Source: Flavipsychrobacter stenotrophus (GTDB lineage: Bacteria > Bacteroidota > Bacteroidia > Chitinophagales > Chitinophagaceae). Taken from it: 6,013 nucleotides of DNA. The position numbers were made by a program, and so were the translations under genes. The stretch is from NCBI GenBank assembly GCA_947371715.1, contig CANBQQ010000213.1, positions 1-6,013 of the forward strand, given 5' to 3'. Of the stretch, positions 1 through 6,002 are shown one piece after another (the stretch's first letter is position 1; each line of letters starts with the position of its first letter). The notes under the pieces are model-generated. The model saw only the letters and a list, made by a program, of their open reading frames with translations, searched no databases and was not told the origin of the DNA.

Positions 1-1146
1 TGCCTCGTCGCTCTTGATGCGTGGCAAGGCCTTCCAGCGCCATGCCAGTAAACCGATAGAAATGACCAACAGCAGGCCTATTACCGCCAGCAGGTGGTAG
101 GTAAGGGCTTCTCCATCTCCTGTAAAGGCATGAACAGATGTTTTACCCAATATACCTGTACGAGTAAGGAAGGTAGAATACCAGATGAGTAAGTGCGAAA
201 GGATTAGGAATATGAGCGTCATGGTGAGTGCCCTGCCTGTACTCTTGAAGATAACCAAGGTATGCAGCCCCGCTATAAGCACCAGCCATGGCACAAGGGA
301 GGCATTTTCTACAGGATCCCATGCCCAGTAGCCACCAAAGTTGAGCGACTCATAAGCCCATGCACCACCCATGATGATACCTGTACCCAGTACCGCACCA
401 CCTACCAAAGACCAGGCAATAGTAGGCTTTATGAATGTTTTATAATCGCCCTTCCACAATGCGGCAATACAAAATGCGAATGGTATGAGCGACAATGCAA
501 ACCCCAGGAACAGGATAGGCGGATGGATGACCATCCAGTAATTCTGCAGAGATATGTTGAGACCATTACCATCTTTGATAAAGCTCATATAGTTAGGTGT
601 GCTGAATATCGGTGCTTCCTGCATGGCATAACGCAACAGCTGGAATGGTGTACTACCTATTTTGATGCTGTCACCAAAATATAAGCCCAGCAGCATGGTA
701 CCCAGTATTACCTGCGTCATGGCAATGATGGTCATGGTGCGGGTTTCGAGTGTTTTGGCTGTGCGCATCACCACCAGACCCAGTATGCTGTGCCAGAACA
801 TCCAGAGCATAAAGCTGCCCTCCTGCCCTTCCCAGAAACAGGATAGCAGGTACTTACCCGGCAGATCGTATGAGGAATGCGACCAGGCATAGTGGTATTC
901 GAAAAGGTGATTGGTAATGATGTAGTAGAGGGTAACAAAGATGGATATGATGGCAGCAGTATGTAGCATAAACCCGCCGCGGGCCATTTTGAGCCAGGCA
1001 TTATTGCCCAGCGGATCTTTTTGTTCCTGTCTTACCGCGTTGAAGTAACTGAATGTGCTGAACAGCGCCGCTACAAAAGAAGTGATTACAAAGAAATATC
1101 CCAGTTTCCCGGGCATCAGATGCTCTCCTAAAAATTCTGCAGCCAT
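1..1146 (-). CDS. ccmF: Cytochrome c maturation heme lyase CcmF (CcmF/CcsA family), N-terminal part, cut by window edge
   Basis: Integral membrane heme lyase of System I cytochrome c maturation. It is expected to take heme from holo-CcmE and attach it to CXXCH apocytochromes on the periplasmic side. Translation from the ATG at 1146 gives 382 residues open to the edge with no stop. Visible marks are WEGQEG (about 105-110), the HPP histidine (H208), the WWD heme-handling signature around GGYWAWDPVENAS (271-283), H295 in LHT, and H338 in SVHAF. The last two are placed as in the conserved CcmF histidines. Many hydrophobic segments are present (about 16-36, 57-78, 114-127, 139-157, 207-230, 243-260, 284-300, 305-324, 351-368). 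Family members usually exceed 600 residues, so the C-terminal half lies outside the window. The start fits the family N-terminus (GEHLMPGKLG), but no Shine-Dalgarno is seen. It follows ccmE by 152 bases and is probably co-transcribed with it. A shorter CcsA/CcmC-type protein is less likely because of the WEGQEG block and N-terminal layout. Confidence 0.93.
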   Translation of the reverse strand, partial: MAAEFLGEHLMPGKLGYFFVITSFVAALFSTFSYFNAVRQEQKDPLGNNAWLKMARGGFMLHTAAIISIFVTLYYIITNHLFEYHYAWSHSSYDLPGKYLLSCFWEGQEGSFMLWMFWHSILGLVVMRTAKTLETRTMTIIAMTQVILGTMLLGLYFGDSIKIGSTPFQLLRYAMQEAPIFSTPNYMSFIKDGNGLNISLQNYWMVIHPPILFLGFALSLIPFAFCIAALWKGDYKTFIKPTIAWSLVGGAVLGTGIIMGGAWAYESLNFGGYWAWDPVENASLVPWLVLIAGLHTLVIFKSTGRALTMTLIFLILSHLLIWYSTFLTRTGILGKTSVHAFTGDGEALTYHLLAVIGLLLVISIGLLAWRWKALPRIKSDEA

Positions 1147-1149
1147 TTT

Positions 1150-1183
1150 ATAAGTAAAAAGTCAAAAGTGAAAACTTAAAAGT
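1150..1183. repeat. 7-base periodic A-rich tandem repeat directly upstream of ccmF
   Basis: On the plus strand AAAAGT occurs at 1157, 1164 and 1178, the near copy AAAACT at 1171 and the degenerate ATAAGT at 1150. All five lie in exact 7-base register. On the minus strand this is a run of ACTTTT-like units ending three bases before the ccmF ATG, so it makes up the translation initiation region. The rest of the ccmE-ccmF gap (1184-1298) shows no open frame or clear hairpin. The repeat is directly visible. Any role in translation or slippage is inference. Confidence 0.6.
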
Positions 1184-1298
1184 TGTTTCATCAGCATACT
1201 ATCATGTATAGTTTTCTGCCGTAAAACATCAAAATTGGTTGATAGCTCCTGAAAAATCAAATGCAATAACCTATAACCGTATTGAAAGCAGACATATA

Positions 1299-1694
1299 TT
1301 ATGCGCCCTCTCCTACAACCATATCTTTCTTGTACTTAGACGGGCACTTCATTTGTATACCGCTGCATACAAACTTATTATCCTGCATATATCCCTTCAT
1401 CACCAGTTGTTCTGACTTGTCGATATCGCGTGGAGGTGCACCGTTGATGAACACAACCTGGGTCATGTTACCGGCTTTGTCTTTTGCGTAGAAGGTAAAC
1501 TTGTTGGGGTCGGTCTTGGCATCGTAATTAATGCCCTTTGACTTATCAAAAAAGCCTATAACATGGTAAGATTTGCCGGGAGTCTTAGCGGCAGAACCAA
1601 ATGTCTCGTACGTGCTGAAATTGATGAATGTAGCAGAAATACCTGCTATAGCCACAACAACCAATAACAACAATGCAATATGTATCTTTTTCAT
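1299..1694 (-). CDS. ccmE: Cytochrome c maturation heme chaperone CcmE, C-x3-Y variant
   Basis: Periplasmic heme chaperone of System I. It receives heme from CcmC, holds it covalently and hands it to CcmF, the next gene on the same strand. The 131-residue protein (family usual is about 130-160) starts with a short Lys-containing N-terminus and one membrane anchor (about 6-24), followed by a small OB-fold-like beta domain. Family hallmarks are the VVFINGAPPRD stretch (80-90), then GYMQDNKF (101-108) and the C-terminal KCPSKY segment (116-121). In E. coli CcmE the equivalent segment is H130-DEN-Y134, and His130 binds heme covalently. Here the His is Cys117 with Tyr121 kept, so this is the CXXXY type known from some bacteria and archaea. 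A second Cys lies at 110. The ATG at 1694 is preceded by an AT-rich leader without Shine-Dalgarno and by a TAnnTTTG element 16 bases upstream. The C-terminal tail is short. Confidence 0.9.
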   Translation of the reverse strand: MKKIHIALLLLVVVAIAGISATFINFSTYETFGSAAKTPGKSYHVIGFFDKSKGINYDAKTDPNKFTFYAKDKAGNMTQVVFINGAPPRDIDKSEQLVMKGYMQDNKFVCSGIQMKCPSKYKKDMVVGEGA

Positions 1695-1710
1695 AAAAAT
1701 CTATGAGCTA

Positions 1711-1718
1711 CAAAGTTA
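1711..1718 (-). promoter_or_regulatory. Bacteroidota-type -7 promoter element upstream of ccmE
   Basis: On the minus strand 1718-1711 reads TAACTTTG, a perfect match to the TAnnTTTG element of the Bacteroidota primary sigma factor. It ends 16 bases before the ccmE ATG, so the transcript leader would be only about 10 bases. No TTG/TTTG lies at the usual 17-23-base spacing. The only upstream TTG is 12 bases away, so the -33 part is weak. The position just upstream of the gene and downstream of the terminator at 1938-1980 supports it as the ccmEF promoter. Confidence 0.55.
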
Positions 1719-1871
1719 AGGTAATCGGGGCAAGTTCATTTCTGTAATATTTTTTTAACATAACCCAAGAAAACAGAATGTGAGCGCATTTTGTTTCATG
1801 GACATTGCTGACAAAAAACTCACCCAAACAGGGGAAATAAGTACTATCTCGGCTATTCCAGCCGGAATATA

Positions 1872-1906
1872 CTGCTGTAAGGCAGGCAAAGCCACCCTTA
1901 CAGCAG
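1872..1906. repeat. Symmetric inverted repeat (hairpin) of unknown role
   Basis: CTGCTGTAAGG (1872-1882) pairs perfectly with CCTTACAGCAG (1896-1906). Inside, GGC (1885-1887) and GCC (1891-1893) pair around an AAA triloop, with two mismatches on each side; both stems share the centre 1889. Neither side is followed by a T tract on either strand, so it does not look like an intrinsic terminator. It could be an RNA structure, an operator or a remnant of a small palindromic repeat element. Confidence 0.55.
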
Positions 1907-1937
1907 GTAGTGAAATTTATAAAAGAGTAAATTCATC

Positions 1938-1980
1938 AAAAACCAGTAAAGCCGGGGCAGTTGCTCCGGCTTTACTGGTT
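1938..1980 (-). terminator. Intrinsic terminator of the peroxidase-YHYH operon
   Basis: AACCAGTAAAGCCGG (1941-1955) and its exact complement (1966-1980) form a 15-bp stem. It extends by one G-U and two G-C pairs to a 4-base AGTT loop. Read on the minus strand the stem is followed by TTTTT (1942-1938), and it starts 22 bases after the YHYH stop codon. On the plus strand the stem is followed by AATAAAAAGG, not a T tract, so it acts mainly for the minus strand. Confidence 0.85.
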
Positions 1981-2002
1981 AATAAAAAGGAAGATCGTTG
2001 CA

Positions 2003-3307
2003 TTATTGAATTACCAGCTTCTGCACTTCACTAACACCTGTTTGTTTGTTATAGCATTTTACAAAGTATAAGCCTGAACTGAAGTTGACCGAGATATCCA
2101 TTTTGGACCTGTCGATAGTTTGGGCTAATACAGTTGCGCCTACCTGATTGTAGATGACCACGTCTGTAAATGCATCAGCAGTAGTAGTAAGAGAGATGTG
2201 ATCTGCTGCAGGGTTGGGGTAAACACTGAATTGTGTTCCGGCAGCAATAACATCTTCCACATCATTGGTTACAGGATCAAGGCAGCTGGTGACGCCCGCA
2301 GGCATGTGCAATGTGCTTACACCAAAATTACCCTGGTCCGGCTGGCCGTAGTAGTAGATACCAATGTAGTATGGGAATGCGGCCGCACCGGTAGCATCTG
2401 TTGTAACAAAGTAAGCATAGGTACCGGCAGGATATTCGGGCGTGCGGCAGAAGCGGCCATTGTATTCGTCTACATCACCACCATTAGTAGACAGCCATTC
2501 ATAGTCCTCGCAATAAGTACCGATAGGGTAAGTAGTACTCACATCAGGTCCATATTGCGCGGTGGTCAATGTTGTACCATCGGGCAGCGTATGGCGTGTG
2601 GTAATACTACGCAGGCTATAGCCAGATTTCATACGGGTAACACCACTTGTTGAGTCCATGGGATTAGTATATCCATAAGGTCCGTAAACAGGATAACCAT
2701 CGAATGCGAAACCAACCAAAGGTGAGTGCTTACCGGCCGGTGCATTTCTGTAAAACCTGTATGGTGTGGTATGCGTATGATAAGCACCCTGCTGCTGCGG
2801 ATGCGCGCCAAAAGCGGTATCCAGTACAAAGCCTTCCGACAATCCTACCTCTATATTCCAGATGCCTAATCCTCCAGGCGCAGGCACATTAGCAGTGCCG
2901 TTCCATGAGTTGGCATTCGTCAAACCGTAGATAGGAATACCATTAAGCAGAGATCCTATCGCACCAACCTTAGGCGATATTACTTTGGTTGTTGCCACCA
3001 CAGGATTGCGCGGGAAACGATACACATAATTTTGAGCAAGGCAGGTGCCGGGATTCATATACTTACCCATATTGTCGGTAAGGCCCTGCGCTCTCACCCA
3101 AATGGAATCTGTTGAGTAACACATTTTCAATACATCGGCAGAATCAGTGGAGGTGGTAAAGACATAGGTAGGTGCCGCAGGTGGTGTAGCGGTCTGTGCC
3201 CAATAGCTGCCTACCTTTCCGTTCAGGTTCATGATCCACGCGCTGATGTTGGCCTGTGCGTTGGCTAATGCAGGGCTTAATAGTAGTAAGAATAATACCT
3301 TCTTCAT
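2003..3307 (-). CDS. YHYH-domain exported protein with T9SS type A C-terminal sorting domain
   Basis: Secreted protein of 434 residues and unknown biochemical function. It has a signal peptide (MKK, hydrophobic 4-15, likely cut after ANA at 17). The YHYH-domain region is about 45-335. Its marks are a hydrophobic strand before QGL (74-76), RFPRNP (97-102), IGSLLNGIPIYG (117-128), GIW (148-150), HPQQQGAYHTH (169-179), GFAFDGYPVYGPYGY (199-213), DEYNGRF (280-286) and YPAGTYAYFVT (292-302). The name-giving motif reads YHTH here. The C-terminal 75 residues (from SVYPNPAADHISL, 361-373, to KLVIQ) are a Por-type T9SS sorting domain, so the protein should cross the outer membrane and be anchored or released. 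Cysteines at 63, 89, 266, 287 and 342 could form disulfides. It lies 20 bases after the peroxidase gene, with an A-rich CAA-repeat leader lacking Shine-Dalgarno, and is followed by a strong terminator. Co-transcription with the peroxidase is very likely. That it is a partner or substrate of it is inference. Confidence 0.9.
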   Translation of the reverse strand: MKKVLFLLLLSPALANAQANISAWIMNLNGKVGSYWAQTATPPAAPTYVFTTSTDSADVLKMCYSTDSIWVRAQGLTDNMGKYMNPGTCLAQNYVYRFPRNPVVATTKVISPKVGAIGSLLNGIPIYGLTNANSWNGTANVPAPGGLGIWNIEVGLSEGFVLDTAFGAHPQQQGAYHTHTTPYRFYRNAPAGKHSPLVGFAFDGYPVYGPYGYTNPMDSTSGVTRMKSGYSLRSITTRHTLPDGTTLTTAQYGPDVSTTYPIGTYCEDYEWLSTNGGDVDEYNGRFCRTPEYPAGTYAYFVTTDATGAAAFPYYIGIYYYGQPDQGNFGVSTLHMPAGVTSCLDPVTNDVEDVIAAGTQFSVYPNPAADHISLTTTADAFTDVVIYNQVGATVLAQTIDRSKMDISVNFSSGLYFVKCYNKQTGVSEVQKLVIQ

Positions 3308-3327
3308 GTTGTTGTTGTTTTTAGGTT

Positions 3328-4338
3328 TTAATTATTAACGAACTCAAATTTTTTATTCTTCAGGAACTCTTCATCAGTAAGCGTTTTGAGGAACAGAATA
3401 ATATCTCCTTTATCCTGCTCACTAAGTGCCAGTTTCTTTTGCAGATGAACAGATAGTGTGCTACTTTGCTGCACATGCTCTGAATACTGGAACAATACCA
3501 TCTGCAGGTTGCGGAAACGACCATCGTGCATGTAGGGATAGGTAACCTCAATATTGCGTAGTGTGGGCACTTTGAACTTCAGTGAATCTGCATTGTTATG
3601 CGTGACCTTAACCCGCCCGCCATCTGCCAGAGACTCATCTAAGGCTAGCCCGTTATTCTCGAACTGACCGTTTGTAAACAGCGGCTCTTTGTGGCATGCG
3701 GCACAATCTTGTTTGAACAGTGCATAGCCATTGGCTTCCCGCTTTGTAAATGTGTCGGTGCCATTCATTACCCTGTCGTATTTAGCATTGGCGCTGACCA
3801 GTGTGAGCATGAACTGTGACAGGCTTTGCATGATCATATCTCCTGTTATCTGCGAGTCGCCGAATGCCCTAAAAAACAGATCGGGATAGTTGCTTGTGGC
3901 CTTCAACTTTGCCACCACATGCACCATTGTTTCATCCATCTCCAGCGGATTAGTGATGGGCTTCTGCGCCTGCAGATCGAGCTGTGTTACAGAGCCATCC
4001 CACATAAAACTATTGCTCCACGCCAGGTTCATCAGCGCAGGCGAATTGCGTGAACCTATCTTTCCTTCTATGCCATGACTAAGGCTATGATCGGTATGCG
4101 CAAAGGCTGTGTATTGCGCATGACAGCTATTGCAGGATATGGTGTTATCGCGGGACAACAAAGTTTCATCGAACAACCTTTTACCCAGTTCTACCTTTTG
4201 TGGATCTAACGGATTTTTCTTGAAATTATAAGCGGGTTTAGGCCAGCCTGCTGGCACTACAAACCGATCGGCAGGCTTCCTGCTGAACGACAATAGCCCC
4301 AATGCCATTACCACCCCTATAATGATCCACGTTTTCAT
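3328..4338 (-). CDS. Di-heme cytochrome c peroxidase / MauG-family protein
   Basis: Periplasmic di-heme c-type protein of the bacterial cytochrome c peroxidase/MauG family, 336 residues (family usual is about 320-370). Two heme sites are visible: CNSCH (69-73) and CAACH (212-216). Other marks are H88 followed by GSRNSP (95-100), MWDG (112-115, with W113 where the inter-heme Trp is expected), NPLEM (130-134), VPTLRN (257-262) and PYMHDGRF (268-275). Fourteen residues after H271 lies Tyr285. That is the position of the axial Met in classical peroxidases and of Tyr294 in MauG, so a MauG-like oxidising or modifying role is possible. The ATG at 4338 is chosen because it puts a hydrophobic export segment at residues 3-18. 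A GTG at 4386 would add 16 charged residues before it. No lipobox or clear AxA site is seen, so it may stay membrane-anchored. It is the first gene of an operon with the YHYH gene and needs the Ccm system, part of which is encoded nearby. Confidence 0.92.
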   Translation of the reverse strand: MKTWIIIGVVMALGLLSFSRKPADRFVVPAGWPKPAYNFKKNPLDPQKVELGKRLFDETLLSRDNTISCNSCHAQYTAFAHTDHSLSHGIEGKIGSRNSPALMNLAWSNSFMWDGSVTQLDLQAQKPITNPLEMDETMVHVVAKLKATSNYPDLFFRAFGDSQITGDMIMQSLSQFMLTLVSANAKYDRVMNGTDTFTKREANGYALFKQDCAACHKEPLFTNGQFENNGLALDESLADGGRVKVTHNNADSLKFKVPTLRNIEVTYPYMHDGRFRNLQMVLFQYSEHVQQSSTLSVHLQKKLALSEQDKGDIILFLKTLTDEEFLKNKKFEFVNN

Positions 4339-4408
4339 GCTGAGTATTCTTAGACGCCCCACCGTTTTTTTTCCTTCGCCCAGCACAGGAGTTTTTTATT
4401 ATCGGTGT

Positions 4409-4430
4409 GTTGCAACTGGTTGATCACAAC
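4409..4430. promoter_or_regulatory. Clustered palindromes in the divergent promoter region, possible operator
   Basis: Between the peroxidase and the barrel gene, GTTGCAAC (4409-4416) is a perfect 8-base palindrome. After two bases comes GTTGATCACAAC (4419-4430), an inverted repeat of GTTG/CAAC around ATCA. This gives four related half-sites within 22 bases. It resembles a regulator binding site of the dyad type, but I cannot name the regulator. The palindromes are visible; the function is inference. Confidence 0.3.
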
Positions 4431-4455
4431 GAAATAATGCAGGACATAAGAATAT

Positions 4456-4490
4456 AAAAACTATATTTATACCCACGATCCTCCTGCAAA
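4456..4490 (-). promoter_or_regulatory. Candidate promoter of the peroxidase-YHYH operon
   Basis: On the minus strand TTTG (4490-4487) is followed after 23 bases by TAGTTTTT (4463-4456), a 7 of 8 match to TAnnTTTG. The spacing is at the long end of the 17-23 range reported for Bacteroidota. Transcription would start near 4450, leaving a leader of about 110 bases that includes the palindrome cluster 4409-4430. The region also has an AT-rich dyad TATAAA/TTTATA (4453-4458 and 4466-4471), so an AT-rich chance match is possible. Confidence 0.3.
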
Positions 4491-4536
4491 GGCACTACAC
4501 CTTTCCTGTTGGTACGTTTTTGATGTGTTGTTCTTT

Positions 4537-4540
4537 AAGG
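4537..4540 (+). promoter_or_regulatory. Weak Shine-Dalgarno deciding the start of the barrel gene
   Basis: AAGG lies 8 bases before the ATG at 4549. It supports that start over the in-frame GTG at 4525, which would put eight extra residues before the signal peptide. Confidence 0.4.
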
Positions 4541-4548
4541 TCATATTT

Positions 4549-5931
4549 ATGAGAACATTTTCCTTTCTTACCTTACTGATGGTGCTGTGCTGCATGCATG
4601 CAAGCGCACAATATGACACCCGTATCAAACACATCCCCAAGCACAAACCTGCAGACTCGGCAGAGTATGATGACGGAGAGGAGGACATGGACGATGATAT
4701 GGATATTAGCGATCAGCCCAAGAAAATGAAATCCATGCCCAGTGCGTTATCACTATACCTCCCCATGAACAGAAACGGATCGGGCACCAGCTGGCTGCCC
4801 GATGCGGCACCTATGTATGGCTATATGGTACACCATAAGGAATGGATGTTTATGTTTCATGGAGATATCTATATCAGATACAACAAACAAGACATTGCCA
4901 ACGCAGGCAGCAGAGGTGGCGATAAAATAGATGCCCCCGACATGCTGATGGGAATGGCCCAGAGAAAGATAGGCAAGAAGGGTTTATTGCACTTTAATGT
5001 GATGCTGTCTACTGATGCTATAATAGCAGGAGGTAGCGGGTATCCGCTGCTCTTTCAAACAGGCGAGTCGTGGAAGAACCAGCCTTTGGTAGACCGCCAG
5101 CATCCTCATGACCTATTCTCCGAACTATCGGCAAGTTATTCATATGCCCTATCAGATAAGTCTGATGTGTTCATTTACATTGGCTATCCCGGAGAGCCGG
5201 CACTGGGGCCTGTAACCTTTATGCACCGTACATCGGGTATGTTTGGACCTGATGCCCCCATAGGGCATCACTGGCAGGATGCTACACATATCACCTTTGG
5301 GGTGGCTACGCTTGGTATACGTTATGGCCGGTTCAGATTGGAGGGGTCTTCGTTTACAGGCAGAGAGCCTGATGAGGACAGATACGCATTTGACAAACCA
5401 AGGTTTAACTCTTTTAGCAGCAGACTATCTTATAACCCAAGCGCCAACTGGGCTATACAGGTATCGTCTGGGTTCATAAAAAGTCCTGAAACACTGGCAC
5501 CCGGCGAAGATATTGTGCGCACTACGGCATCTGCCACTTATGTACACCCTATGGGTAAGAACAAGTTTGTATCAGCCACAGCTGTATTGGGGCAGAATGT
5601 TATTGACGGGCAAGACGCATCGAACTCTGCCCTGCTGGAAGCGACTTTAAAGCTAAAGAAACTGGCCGTCTATACCCGATATGAATTTGTACAAAAAACG
5701 GGAGAAGAACTTAACCTGCCGGGTATTGCCTACCGCCTTGATAAACAATACCCCGTTCATGCACTTACACTTGGGGGCAGCTATGATGTGTATAGTTTTA
5801 AAGGTGTGACCATGGCCGCCGGCGCACAGATAGCAGCATATAAAGGAGATGAGGCACTAGAGCACTTGTACGGCAGTATGCCCTTATCGGGCGAGATCTT
5901 CCTGCATTTTTATCCGAGGTTGATGAACTAA
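4549..5931 (+). CDS. Exported, probable outer-membrane beta-barrel protein of an uncharacterised family
   Basis: Protein of 460 residues from the ATG at 4549, without a known function. The signal peptide is clear (MRT, hydrophobic 4-16, likely cut after ASA at 20). Then follow a Lys/His-rich stretch, a very acidic segment (about 41-55, Asp/Glu with Met) and a Met/His-rich stretch (MVHHKEWMFMFHGD, 93-106). The middle part has strongly conserved-looking motifs: DRQHPHDLF (182-190), PGEPALGP (214-221), FMHRTSGM (224-231), GHHWQDATHITFG (239-251) and FTGREPDEDRY (269-279). From about 250 on the pattern of alternating polar and hydrophobic residues ending in short turns suggests many beta strands. 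I recognise this as a recurrent family of outer-membrane-like proteins, sometimes seen near metal or redox genes, but give no function. The C-terminus (HFYPRLMN) lacks the typical terminal Phe of barrel proteins. It is divergent from the peroxidase operon across 210 bases and may share its control region. An exported non-barrel beta-rich protein is the alternative. Confidence 0.8.
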   Translation: MRTFSFLTLLMVLCCMHASAQYDTRIKHIPKHKPADSAEYDDGEEDMDDDMDISDQPKKMKSMPSALSLYLPMNRNGSGTSWLPDAAPMYGYMVHHKEWMFMFHGDIYIRYNKQDIANAGSRGGDKIDAPDMLMGMAQRKIGKKGLLHFNVMLSTDAIIAGGSGYPLLFQTGESWKNQPLVDRQHPHDLFSELSASYSYALSDKSDVFIYIGYPGEPALGPVTFMHRTSGMFGPDAPIGHHWQDATHITFGVATLGIRYGRFRLEGSSFTGREPDEDRYAFDKPRFNSFSSRLSYNPSANWAIQVSSGFIKSPETLAPGEDIVRTTASATYVHPMGKNKFVSATAVLGQNVIDGQDASNSALLEATLKLKKLAVYTRYEFVQKTGEELNLPGIAYRLDKQYPVHALTLGGSYDVYSFKGVTMAAGAQIAAYKGDEALEHLYGSMPLSGEIFLHFYPRLMN

Positions 5932-5965
5932 TTGAACATTAGGAATTTATTGCATCACCTTCACT

Positions 5966-5973
5966 TACCTTTG
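5966..5973 (+). promoter_or_regulatory. Bacteroidota-type -7 promoter element for a gene beyond the right edge
   Basis: TACCTTTG matches TAnnTTTG perfectly and is followed by CA, as is common in such promoters. It lies 35 bases after the barrel gene stop and 29 bases before an ATG at 6003. The -33 part is poor: the nearest TTG (5950-5952) is only 13 bases away. It suggests that the next plus-strand gene has its own promoter. Confidence 0.5.
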
Positions 5974-6002
5974 CAACCGTTTTACTTACGATCATTATAC
6001 CT

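Larger units (their letters stand above)
1695..2002. other. 308-base intergenic stretch between ccmE and the YHYH gene
   Basis: No gene is supported here. A plus-strand open frame (1780-2034, 84 codons) crosses the terminator hairpin and enters the antisense of the YHYH gene; it has no family resemblance. What the stretch holds is the ccmE -7 element (1711-1718), a T/A-rich run at 1747-1760, a small alternative dyad at 1850-1867 (CGGCT/AGCCG or ATTCC/GGAAT), the symmetric hairpin at 1872-1906 and the terminator at 1938-1980. Confidence 0.6.

Noticed and set aside
262..684. Plus-strand open frame of 140 codons, and shorter ones at 662-892 and 768-1001
   Set aside because: All lie within the ccmF coding region in other frames. 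The ccmF frame carries the WWD and His motifs.
1147..1298. Possible small CcmD-like gene between ccmE and ccmF
   Set aside because: I found no minus-strand frame with a start codon and a hydrophobic segment in the gap.
1780..2034. Plus-strand open frame of 84 codons in the intergenic stretch
   Set aside because: It runs through the terminator hairpin and into the antisense of the YHYH gene, has no recognisable domain, and its middle is made of inverted-repeat sequence.
2198..2653. Plus-strand open frame of 151 codons
   Set aside because: It is fully antisense to the well-supported YHYH coding region, and its translation resembles no protein family.
4339..4386. N-terminal extension of the peroxidase from a GTG at 4386
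   Set aside because: It would put 16 charged, non-signal residues before a good export segment. The ATG at 4338 fits better.
4525..4548. N-terminal extension of the barrel protein from a GTG at 4525
   Set aside because: The ATG at 4549 has an AAGG at good spacing and gives a standard signal peptide.
5928..5942. Small inverted repeat CTAAT/ATTAG at the barrel gene stop as a terminator
   Set aside because: The stem is only 5 bp, all but one pair A-T, and no T tract follows.
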